Notes under the pieces: generated by a model
Seen by the model: the letters and a program-made list of their open reading frames with translations, nothing else
Told to the model about the DNA's origin: nothing
Databases searched by the model: none
Part shown: piece by piece, positions 1 to 5,267 of the stretch
Numbering within the stretch: position 1 is the stretch's first letter
How the letters are laid out: every line of letters starts with the position of its first letter
Source: an uncultured Litorilinea sp.
GTDB lineage: Bacteria > Chloroflexota > Anaerolineae > Caldilineales > Caldilineaceae
Direction: 5' to 3'
Assembly (NCBI GenBank): GCA_937922105.1
Contig: CAKZVN010000310.1
Span: 1-6,131 of the forward strand
Length of the DNA: 6,131 nt
Made by a program: the position numbers and the translations under genes

Positions 1-591
1 GTGAAGGAAGATATGGAGAGCCGCCCCGCAGTGCCCTATGCCGTTTCCAAAGTGGCGGCGGAACTGTATCTCTTTACCATCGGGCGTTTGGCTGGTTTCG
101 AGACGGTGGCGTTGCGTATCTTTAATGCGTATGGCCCGCGCCAACCTTTGCCCCCGGCGCATGCGCCGGTTGTCCCCCAGGTCATGCAGCAGGTCTTGGG
201 ACGCGGCTCGGTACTGATCAACGGCGACGGCACGCAGACGCGCGATTTTGTCTATGTGGACGATGTGGTGGCGGCGTTGACGGCTGCGGCGACCGCACCC
301 AATGTGGACCGGCGCATCATCAACGTGGGCAGCGGCGTGGAGACCTCCATCAACGACTTGGTCGCAGCCATCGCGCGTATCACCGGTCTCAAAGCCGACG
401 TGATCCACAACCGCGAGGCGAGCGGCGGCTTGGCCCGTCTGGTGGCGGACCTGACTGTCGCCAAAGAATTGCTCAACTATACTCCCCGCGTGGACCTGGC
501 GACCGGGCTGCGTCGCCTATTGGAACTGGACCCCACCTTTGCGCGCAACCGGCACAACCCCTTGCGCCCCGCGGTTTTGGGGTCGGGGTGA
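1..591 (+). CDS. NAD-dependent nucleotide-sugar epimerase/dehydratase (extended SDR), C-terminal part
   Basis: The reading frame is open from base 1 and ends with TGA at 589-591, so this is the last 196 residues of a gene that begins outside the window; the GTG at base 1 is probably internal. The visible part starts just before the catalytic YxxxK motif of extended short-chain dehydrogenases (Tyr13 and Lys17 of the visible part). It continues with RIFNAYGPRQ (39-48), GDGTQTRDFVYVDDVV (75-90) and NVGSG (108-112), all hallmarks of UDP-glucose 4-epimerase/dTDP-glucose dehydratase relatives. Family members are usually 300-340 residues, so roughly 120-140 residues, including the NAD-binding GxxGxxG, are missing to the left. 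Such enzymes epimerise or dehydrate NDP-sugars in the cytoplasm for surface polysaccharide or glycan synthesis. The exact substrate cannot be read from this part. It could be GalE-like, a UDP-glucuronate epimerase or decarboxylase, or a WbpP-type enzyme. Confidence 0.93.
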   Translation: MKEDMESRPAVPYAVSKVAAELYLFTIGRLAGFETVALRIFNAYGPRQPLPPAHAPVVPQVMQQVLGRGSVLINGDGTQTRDFVYVDDVVAALTAAATAPNVDRRIINVGSGVETSINDLVAAIARITGLKADVIHNREASGGLARLVADLTVAKELLNYTPRVDLATGLRRLLELDPTFARNRHNPLRPAVLGSG

Positions 592-662
592 GGCTGCGAC
601 TTTGCTGCTGGCAAGGGCGGTGATTCGACGGCTTGATCACCGACCCGGCTCGGCGTACCTGC

Positions 663-678
663 GCCCGCTCAAGCGGGC
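663..678 (+). other. Perfect stem-loop downstream of the epimerase gene
   Basis: GCCCGC and GCGGGC form a perfect stem around a TCAA loop, with one further possible T-A pair inside. It lies about 70 bases after the epimerase stop. There is no T-run behind it, so it is only a possible transcript 3'-end or processing structure and not a canonical intrinsic terminator. Confidence 0.35.
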
Positions 679-720
679 TAGCCGTCTTCTCAAGGCTCCT
701 TCAGAGGGCGTTGCGTCCTA

Positions 721-741
721 GCCCAGGGGGTAGCCCTGGGC
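721..741 (+). other. Perfect 8-bp stem-loop upstream of mltG
   Basis: GCCCAGGG (721-728) pairs perfectly with CCCTGGGC (734-741) around a five-base loop, GGTAG. It sits 63 bases before the mltG start codon and has no T-tract. It could be a leader hairpin of the mltG transcript, a factor-dependent termination site for the epimerase transcript, or a protein-binding palindrome. The sequence does not decide between these. Confidence 0.4.
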
Positions 742-793
742 GACCCTCATCACACCGGGAGTGGGCGGCAAGGCACGCAAGAGAGAACAGAGT

Positions 794-799
794 AAAGGA
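794..799 (+). promoter_or_regulatory. Ribosome binding site of mltG
   Basis: AAAGGA ends five bases before the ATG at 805. A second in-frame ATG lies at 811, but its spacing to this site would be eleven bases, so the site favours the first ATG. Confidence 0.6.
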
Positions 800-804
800 A
801 ACAG

Positions 805-1959
805 ATGGTAATGTGGTTTGACTGCGCGTGGCGCAGGCTGAGCGGTTTTGCGCCTGTGCGCTGGTTGATTTTGGGGGTGCTCTTGACCGCGTTGAGCGCG
901 TGCAGCGTGGCAGGCGGCGAGCGAGTCTTGCAAACGTATCTGAACGCCAATCGCGACGCGCTCACCAAGCCCGCCAGCGTGGACAGCCGCCCGGTGCGCT
1001 TCGAGGTCGCGCCGGGCACGCCGGCGCGCGTGATCGGGCGCAACTTGCGCGAGGCAGGGCTGATCAACGATGAACTGCTCTTCGAGGCCTATGTGCGTGT
1101 CAACGGTCTGGCTGCATCGCTGGAGGCGGGGACCTTCATCCTCACCCCCAACATGACCCTGGTGGAGATCGTCGAAATCCTGCAGCAGGCGCGCGCCGCG
1201 TCGGTCACCTTGACCATTCCCGAAGGCTGGCGCATCGAGCAGGTCGCCGACTATTTGCAGCAAGCCGGTGTCTTTGCCGACCCTGACGGCGCGGCGCGCT
1301 ATCGCGAACAGGCCCTGGCAGGCGACCTGAGCGGGCTGGACCCGGCGCGCTACCCCTTCCTGCAAGATCGCCCCGCCGGGGCAAGTCTGGAGGGCTATCT
1401 CTTCCCGGATACCTACGAGTTGCCCGCCGAGGGCGCCACCCCCGCAGACTTGCTCACACGCCAGTTGGATACCTTCGCCGCACGCGTGATCCCGGCTTAT
1501 AACGAGGCGCGCGCCGCCGGAACGACCGACCTGGACCTGCACACGGTCTTGATCATTGCCAGCATTGTGGAGCGGGAGGCGGTCATCCCTGCAGAGCGCC
1601 CGGACATTGCCGGGGTCTATCTCAACCGCTTGGCGATCGGGATGCGTCTGGAAGCGGACCCCACCGTGCAATATGCGATGGGTTACCAACCTGCTACGGG
1701 ACAATGGTGGAAGACGCCGGTCTTTTTGGAAGAATACAGCAGTGTCATCAGCCCCTACAACACCTACCTCAACGACGGCTTGCCGCCTGGTCCTATCGCC
1801 GCGCCGGGTCTCGGCAGCATCCGCGCAGTCTTGGACCCGGCCCAGCACGACTATCTCTTTTTTGTTGCCACCCCCGACGGAACCGGCGCACATGTCTTTG
1901 CGCGCACCTTTGACGAGCATCTGCAAAATGTGCGGCGCTATCAACGCGGCGGACCATAA
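805..1959 (+). CDS. mltG: Endolytic murein transglycosylase MltG (YceG-like), complete
   Basis: MltG is a membrane-anchored lytic transglycosylase that cleaves nascent peptidoglycan glycan strands internally and is thought to set strand length. The 384-residue protein begins with a basic stretch (Arg10, Arg11, Arg19), a hydrophobic run (20-32) and a lipobox-like LSAC ending in Cys33, which suggests lipid anchoring. Residues about 64-128 fit the LysM-like subdomain of the family. The YceG catalytic domain follows from about 135 to the end. It contains IIASIVEREA with the probable catalytic Glu256 (by analogy with E. coli Glu218), then the conserved AGVYLNRLAIGMRLEADPTV, the SPYNTY-GLPPGPI segment and the C-terminal DYLFFVATPDGTGAHVFA. 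The length is normal for the family. The ATG at 805 is chosen for its AAAGGA spacing. It is separated from the epimerase by 213 bases and from sbtA by a terminator-like hairpin and a promoter, so it may be transcribed alone. Confidence 0.96.
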   Translation: MVMWFDCAWRRLSGFAPVRWLILGVLLTALSACSVAGGERVLQTYLNANRDALTKPASVDSRPVRFEVAPGTPARVIGRNLREAGLINDELLFEAYVRVNGLAASLEAGTFILTPNMTLVEIVEILQQARAASVTLTIPEGWRIEQVADYLQQAGVFADPDGAARYREQALAGDLSGLDPARYPFLQDRPAGASLEGYLFPDTYELPAEGATPADLLTRQLDTFAARVIPAYNEARAAGTTDLDLHTVLIIASIVEREAVIPAERPDIAGVYLNRLAIGMRLEADPTVQYAMGYQPATGQWWKTPVFLEEYSSVISPYNTYLNDGLPPGPIAAPGLGSIRAVLDPAQHDYLFFVATPDGTGAHVFARTFDEHLQNVRRYQRGGP

Positions 1960-1980
1960 CGAAAGCTCACTTATCGCCAC

Positions 1981-2006
1981 GCTTAAGGTGCTTTAAGCCC
2001 CTTTTT
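1981..2006 (+). terminator. Weak intrinsic terminator-like hairpin after mltG
   Basis: GCTTAA (1981-1986) and TTAAGC (1993-1998) form an AT-rich stem, with one extra G-T pair possible inside. It is followed by CCC and a run of five T (2002-2006). It begins 22 bases after the mltG stop. The T-tract and position fit a rho-independent terminator, but the stem is weak. Confidence 0.45.
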
Positions 2007-2040
2007 CCGCGCGCCGCATAAACTTCCTGCGTACACCCCC

Positions 2041-2068
2041 TTGACGCGGCGCAGACTCTCGCTATACT
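2041..2068 (+). promoter_or_regulatory. Sigma-70-type promoter for the bicarbonate transporter gene
   Basis: TTGACG at 2041-2046 and TATACT at 2063-2068 each match the -35 and -10 consensus at five of six positions and are separated by 16 bases. Transcription would begin near 2075, leaving a leader of about 80 bases before the start codon at 2156. It is the best promoter match I see in the window, and it stands between the mltG terminator-like hairpin and the sbtA gene. Confidence 0.6.
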
Positions 2069-2076
2069 CCCGTCCC

Positions 2077-2111
2077 AAGCGGCGCAGGCCCAGAAGTTGC
2101 CTGCGCCGTTT
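2077..2111 (+). promoter_or_regulatory. Strong 13-bp stem-loop at the 5' end of the sbtA leader
   Basis: AAGCGGCGCAGGC (2077-2089) pairs with GCCTGCGCCGTTT (2099-2111) around a nine-base loop, with a single G-T wobble. It lies almost at the predicted transcription start. The downstream TGCGCCGC (2114-2121) can instead pair with GCGGCGCA (2079-2086), so two mutually exclusive foldings are possible. It may be an mRNA-stabilising 5' hairpin, an attenuator or part of a repressor-binding region. The short T-rich stretch after it is interrupted, which argues against a simple terminator. Confidence 0.5.
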
Positions 2112-2145
2112 GTTGCGCCGCAGTCGTGTGAGGAATGGGAGAAGC

Positions 2146-2151
2146 GGGAGG
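2146..2151 (+). promoter_or_regulatory. Ribosome binding site of sbtA that decides the start codon
   Basis: GGGAGG stands four bases before the ATG at 2156. An earlier in-frame ATG at 2135 has AGGA directly abutting it with no spacer, so it is a poor start. The shorter protein also begins immediately ahead of the first hydrophobic segment, as expected for this family. Confidence 0.65.
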
Positions 2152-2155
2152 CTTC

Positions 2156-3148
2156 ATGTTTTCGTCCGAACTGCTGGACATTCTACGCGTAAGTTTTCTG
2201 TCGCCGTTGGTGCTGGCTTTCGTGGTGGGGATCGCCGCGACGTTGGTGCGTAGTGAGTTGGAATTTCCCACACCCGTGCTCAATGCCATCTCCATCTATT
2301 TGGTCTTTTCGATTGCGTTGCAGGGCGGCACGGAGTTGGCAGAGGCTGGAATCGGCGCGGTGGCGTTGCCTGCGCTGGCGGCGCTGGCTTTTGTGCTCTA
2401 TGTGCCCTCGGTCAGCTATGTGACGGCGCGGCGGGTGATCGGGCTGGACATTGCCAACGCCGCGGCGATTGCCGCGCTCTACGGCTCGGTCTCGTCGGTG
2501 ACCTTTTTCGCCGCGCTTGCGTTGGCGGAGCGGCTGGGCAACCCGGCGGAACCGTTCATGCCGGTGATGGTCTCGGTGATGGAGTGGGGTATCCTGGTGG
2601 CGCTCTTTATTGCGCGCTGGCGCTTGCGGCGCAGCGAGCGTGGCAGCGACACCCATATCCCGCTGCCCGAGATTCTGATTGATACCTTGCGCGGGCGCAG
2701 CGTGATCTTGCTTCTCGGCGGGCTGATGATCGGCGTGATCATCGGCGAGGAGGGCTTTCGCAGTATCAAGCCGGTCTTCGGCGATGCCTTCCGCGGCATC
2801 CTCACGCTTTTCTTGCTGGAGATGGGCATGGTGGCGGGCCGCCAGTTGCGCGAATTTTTCAAGCTGGGGCCGCGGCTGTTGGTCTTCGGGATCGTGTTGC
2901 CGGTGGTCAATGGCGTCATCGGGGTGCTCGTAGGAAGTTTGGTCGGCCTGTCGCTGGGCGGCAGCTTCGTTTTCGGCGCAATCATTGCCAGCGCCTCCTA
3001 CATTGATGCGCCGGCTGCGGTGCGCTCGGCCCTACCTCAAGCCAACCCCAGCATCTATCTGACCAGTTCGTTGGGCATCACCTTCCCGTTCAACTTGCTG
3101 GTGGGCTTGCCCTTCTACTATGCCGTGGCAGTCTGGTGGCATAGCTGA
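2156..3148 (+). CDS. sbtA: SbtA-family sodium-dependent bicarbonate transporter
   Basis: This 330-residue, very hydrophobic integral membrane protein belongs to the SbtA/DUF897 family, whose cyanobacterial members import bicarbonate coupled to sodium. It has two inverted repeat halves of about five helices each. Each half holds a family signature in a corresponding place: LYGSVSSVTF (108-117) in the first, and IIASASYIDAPAAVRSALP (276-294) followed by ANPSIYLTSSLGITFPFN (296-313) in the second. The charged linker around 152-178 separates the halves. It is a little shorter than the roughly 370-residue Synechocystis protein, with a shorter central loop. The start at 2156 is chosen for its GGGAGG; starting at 2135 would add seven residues. 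No PII-like SbtB partner gene is adjacent, since the next gene downstream is convergent. Family membership is firm. Bicarbonate as the actual substrate is inferred, since non-cyanobacterial members are little characterised. Confidence 0.9.
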   Translation: MFSSELLDILRVSFLSPLVLAFVVGIAATLVRSELEFPTPVLNAISIYLVFSIALQGGTELAEAGIGAVALPALAALAFVLYVPSVSYVTARRVIGLDIANAAAIAALYGSVSSVTFFAALALAERLGNPAEPFMPVMVSVMEWGILVALFIARWRLRRSERGSDTHIPLPEILIDTLRGRSVILLLGGLMIGVIIGEEGFRSIKPVFGDAFRGILTLFLLEMGMVAGRQLREFFKLGPRLLVFGIVLPVVNGVIGVLVGSLVGLSLGGSFVFGAIIASASYIDAPAAVRSALPQANPSIYLTSSLGITFPFNLLVGLPFYYAVAVWWHS

Positions 3149-3156
3149 CGAACACG

Positions 3157-3196
3157 GGGCGTGTGCGGTGCGTCAAGTCCGGCGCACCGCACGCCC
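3157..3196. terminator. Hairpin between the convergent sbtA and membrane-protein genes
   Basis: GTGCGGTGCG (3163-3172) pairs perfectly with CGCACCGCAC (3183-3192) around a ten-base loop. The stem can be lengthened with GGGCGT (3157-3162) against ACGCCC (3191-3196) if two bases bulge. It begins nine bases after the sbtA stop, and the loop contains the stop codon of the minus-strand gene (3173-3175). Position and stability suggest a bidirectional transcript 3'-end. There is no T-run on either strand, so termination is inferred from placement only. Confidence 0.5.
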
Positions 3197-3736
3197 ATAG
3201 GCGACCATGACCCACACCAGCAAGGCCGTGTAGCCTAGGATGACCGACCAGAGGTGATAAGCGATGCGTGCGGTGGACCACGGCAAGGTCTGGACCGCCA
3301 ATGCGAGGGCGCTGTAGAGCAACACAGCCGGCAGGATGCGCTGTTTGAGCCGGACCGTCTGGGGCGCCGGGACAACATAGACCATCGGCACTGCTACCAT
3401 GCAGGCCCAATAGGCGAACATCCCTATCTGGTGCGCGTCAGGATTGCCCCAGGGCGAATTGCCGATGAGAAACCACTCCACGACCAGCCCCAAGCTGCCG
3501 AAGATTGCCACATGAGCAGCCAGGCAGAGGCTGGGGTGTGGGATGCGCTGGAGGACGGCAAACGAGAACCCCGCCGCGCCGCTTAAGTAGAGCGCATTGA
3601 AAAAGACTGAGCCGAGCAAATTGGCCCAATCCCCGCGGATGAAGCCTGAGTACTGGGTTTCGCCCACCGCCGCCACAAGTAGACCGATTCCCACAAAGGC
3701 GATCCAGCGCAGCACGGGCATGGTGCTAGGGTGCAT
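3173..3736 (-). CDS. Unrecognised membrane protein with about six transmembrane segments
   Basis: I do not recognise a family. The 187-residue product is almost entirely hydrophobic, with likely membrane segments at about 8-24, 38-62, 70-92, 104-122, 134-151 and 160-180, short connecting loops and a basic C-terminus (GRAVRRT) suggesting a cytoplasmic tail. Loops contain a few polar or charged positions: Glu26, Arg34-Asp36, Asn93-Asp100 and Lys131-Arg133. The ATG at 3736 is preceded by GGAGG with a three-base gap inside a GGGAGGAGA stretch. The next ATG (residue 6) would be about 18 bases from that site, so the first is preferred. It is the last of three minus-strand genes but is separated from the ANK-like gene by 203 bases carrying a repeat, so co-transcription is uncertain. 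A strong ribosome site and uninterrupted hydrophobic periodicity support a real gene. Confidence 0.78.
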   Translation of the reverse strand: MHPSTMPVLRWIAFVGIGLLVAAVGETQYSGFIRGDWANLLGSVFFNALYLSGAAGFSFAVLQRIPHPSLCLAAHVAIFGSLGLVVEWFLIGNSPWGNPDAHQIGMFAYWACMVAVPMVYVVPAPQTVRLKQRILPAVLLYSALALAVQTLPWSTARIAYHLWSVILGYTALLVWVMVAYGRAVRRT

Positions 3737-3739
3737 TCT

Positions 3740-3744
3740 CCTCC
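3740..3744 (-). promoter_or_regulatory. Strong ribosome binding site of the six-segment membrane protein
   Basis: On the minus strand GGAGG sits three bases before the ATG, within GGGAGGAGA. It supports translation of this otherwise unrecognised gene. Confidence 0.6.
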
Positions 3745-3748
3745 CGTC

Positions 3749-3770
3749 AACCAGCGCAGACGAACTGGTT
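3749..3770 (-). other. Small inverted repeat just upstream of the ribosome site
   Basis: AACCAG (3749-3754) and CTGGTT (3765-3770) form a perfect six-base stem with a ten-base loop, directly upstream of the ribosome binding site of the minus-strand membrane-protein gene. It could be a leader hairpin or an operator half-site pair. A stem this short may be chance. Confidence 0.28.
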
Positions 3771-3787
3771 TTGATCGCGAAGTAGCC

Positions 3788-3912
3788 GTCATTCTGAGGA
3801 GCGCAGCGACGGCCCGCCCTGAGTCCTGCGAAGGGAAGAATCCCGATATGCTACCAGAGGGGGGATGCTTGGCTACGTGGGCGCAACGCCCGCCTCCGGC
3901 GAACAGCATGAC
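3788..3912. repeat. Mosaic interspersed repeat with GTCATTCTG / CAGCATGAC inverted ends
   Basis: The 125-base element fills most of the gap between two minus-strand genes. It starts with GTCATTCTGAGGAGCGCAGC and ends with CAGCATGAC, which is the inverse of its start at eight of nine positions. Inside lie a CCCTGAG...CGAAGGG segment (3817-3835), AAGAATCCCG, GGGATGCTTGGC and a small GGGCG-CAA-CGCCC palindrome (3879-3891). From general knowledge, GTCATTCTGAG...GAAGAATC and CCCTGAG...CGAAGGG are typical of non-coding interspersed repeats in many bacterial genomes, including Chloroflexota. There is no transposase. It resembles a miniature or REP-like repeat, and its copy number cannot be judged from one window. 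Confidence 0.65.
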
Positions 3913-3939
3913 CATTTGCGACACTTGGCGAACGAACCA

Positions 3940-5259
3940 CTAACTCGGCGCCCAGGTGGCGCGGCGTGCCTTCCACCACGCCGACCCGCGCAGCCCCCAC
4001 CAGACCGCCGCCAACTCGCCGGCGAATCCTGCCAAGAGCGCGGCGACGCCCAGGGTCGCGCCGGTGATGCCCAACCAGGGGAGCGCAAGGAGCGTCGCCA
4101 CGATGGAGAGCATGCGCACGGGCGCGCTGGGCGCAAGGGCCTGGGTGCGCCGTTCCACCAGCGCAACGCCGTGATAGTAGGCACGTGCCGTGACCACCAC
4201 CGAAAAGCCGGCAAAGAGATAGAGCGGGATGCGCGCCATCTCCACCAAGTGGGGCGGCAGACCGATCCATTGTCCGAGCATGATATCGCGCAGGGGCGTC
4301 CAGAACATGACGCCCATAGCAGCCAACGAAACCAGCCCACAGAGGGGCGTGAAGCGGCGGATGTAGGCGCGGCTTGCCGGCTCCTCACGGAAGGCAGGCG
4401 CCAGATTGCGAATCTCGTTGAGCCAGCCGTAGGGCATGCGCCCTAGCGTATAGAGCACAGCCAGGAGCGCCAGCGCATTGGTGGGGTCCGGTCCGCGCGC
4501 CACGAAAAGATTGATCACCGGGCGGCTCATCTCCTGGATCAGCATGATCAACGCCAGGGGCCAAAAGAAGCGCACAATTCCCCACAAGGTGGGCGGCGCG
4601 CTCCCGCCTGAGTCATGCGCGGGCAGGCGTCCCCAGACATAGCGTGCCACGCCCCACAGAATGATCGCCAGTTCGGTGCCCACCCCCAGATAGGTGACCA
4701 GCACAGGCAGGCGAATGGGCTGGGCATGGACCCAGGGCAGCGCCACCAGCACAAAGACGGCGACGATGCTCACGCCCAGGTTGCTCAGCGTGGCATAGCT
4801 CACCAGCGCAGTGCGCCGCACGCGCAAAAGCAACCCAGCGTGAAAGAGACTCAGGCCTTTGAGCAAAGGGTAGGGGATCAGCCAGAAGAGCGCCACGCGC
4901 ACCACCGCGCCCAACTCGTCGGGGATGGCGTGTAGCTCCTCGATGACCCAATGACCGACCGGCGTGAGCGTGAGCGTCGCCAAGCCGCCCATGAGCGCCA
5001 GCCCTGCCAAGACCACAAAGCGACGCACCGCAACCAGCGTAGCGCGGTCGCCCACCAACGCCAAGCCTAGCTCTTTGGCTTGGGCGAGGGGCGCGGTGAG
5101 AAAGAGCACCAGCCCCCAGCCCAGCCCATAGGCTGCCAGCGTCGTGGTAGCCTCCGGTGCGCGCGCCATGCCGCCGTTGAGGACTTGGCTGCCCAACTCC
5201 AGCACAATGTCGGTGATCGCCAGGGGCAGCAAGAAAAAGATCAGGCGACGGTAATTCAT
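3940..5259 (-). CDS. Bacterial homologue of progressive ankylosis protein (ANK/ANKH), MOP-superfamily membrane transporter
   Basis: The 439-residue protein has about twelve hydrophobic segments and matches the animal ANKH protein, as I remember its sequence, along its whole length. The N-terminus LPLAITDIVLELGSQVLN (11-28) matches ANKH VPLGITNIAIDFGEQALN. Other matches are LAAYGL (41-46), FFWPLALI (231-238), SRPVINLFV (245-253), RMPYGWLNEIR (274-284), VMFWTP (317-322) and GATLGVAALLAGFAGE (400-415). ANKH itself exports ATP, citrate or pyrophosphate and is placed near MATE-type transporters in the MOP superfamily. The bacterial substrate is unknown. Human ANKH is about 490 residues, and the difference here is mostly the missing C-terminal tail. 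The ATG at 5259 is chosen because homology begins there. The frame stays open further upstream but that part overlaps the GH2 gene and reads as arginine-rich shadow sequence. The start lies eight bases beyond the GH2 stop and has no clear ribosome site, which suggests translational coupling. Confidence 0.88.
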   Translation of the reverse strand: MNYRRLIFFLLPLAITDIVLELGSQVLNGGMARAPEATTTLAAYGLGWGLVLFLTAPLAQAKELGLALVGDRATLVAVRRFVVLAGLALMGGLATLTLTPVGHWVIEELHAIPDELGAVVRVALFWLIPYPLLKGLSLFHAGLLLRVRRTALVSYATLSNLGVSIVAVFVLVALPWVHAQPIRLPVLVTYLGVGTELAIILWGVARYVWGRLPAHDSGGSAPPTLWGIVRFFWPLALIMLIQEMSRPVINLFVARGPDPTNALALLAVLYTLGRMPYGWLNEIRNLAPAFREEPASRAYIRRFTPLCGLVSLAAMGVMFWTPLRDIMLGQWIGLPPHLVEMARIPLYLFAGFSVVVTARAYYHGVALVERRTQALAPSAPVRMLSIVATLLALPWLGITGATLGVAALLAGFAGELAAVWWGLRGSAWWKARRATWAPS

Positions 5260-5267
5260 GACCGGCG

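Noticed and set aside
633..661. TTGATC with TACCTG seventeen bases later as an mltG promoter
   Set aside because: The -10 part matches the consensus poorly and the spacing is what one finds by chance in such a gap.
592..804. Possible tRNA or CRISPR-like element in the gap after the epimerase
   Set aside because: The stems do not make a cloverleaf, there is no TTCGAAT-type T-loop, and no repeat-spacer periodicity is present.
718..1980. A 420-codon open frame antisense to mltG
   Set aside because: It covers mltG on the other strand, its translation is low-complexity and rich in Arg, Gly and Gln, and the plus frame has unmistakable MltG catalytic motifs. It is a GC-rich shadow.
2067..2071. CTCCC that could pair with the sbtA ribosome site GGGAG and hide it
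   Set aside because: It overlaps the end of the -10 element and lies upstream of the predicted transcription start, so it should not be in the mRNA.
3583..3943. Short open frames running across the repeat on both strands
   Set aside because: Their translations contain the stereotyped peptides that such interspersed repeats give in many genomes, and they overlap the better supported membrane-protein gene.
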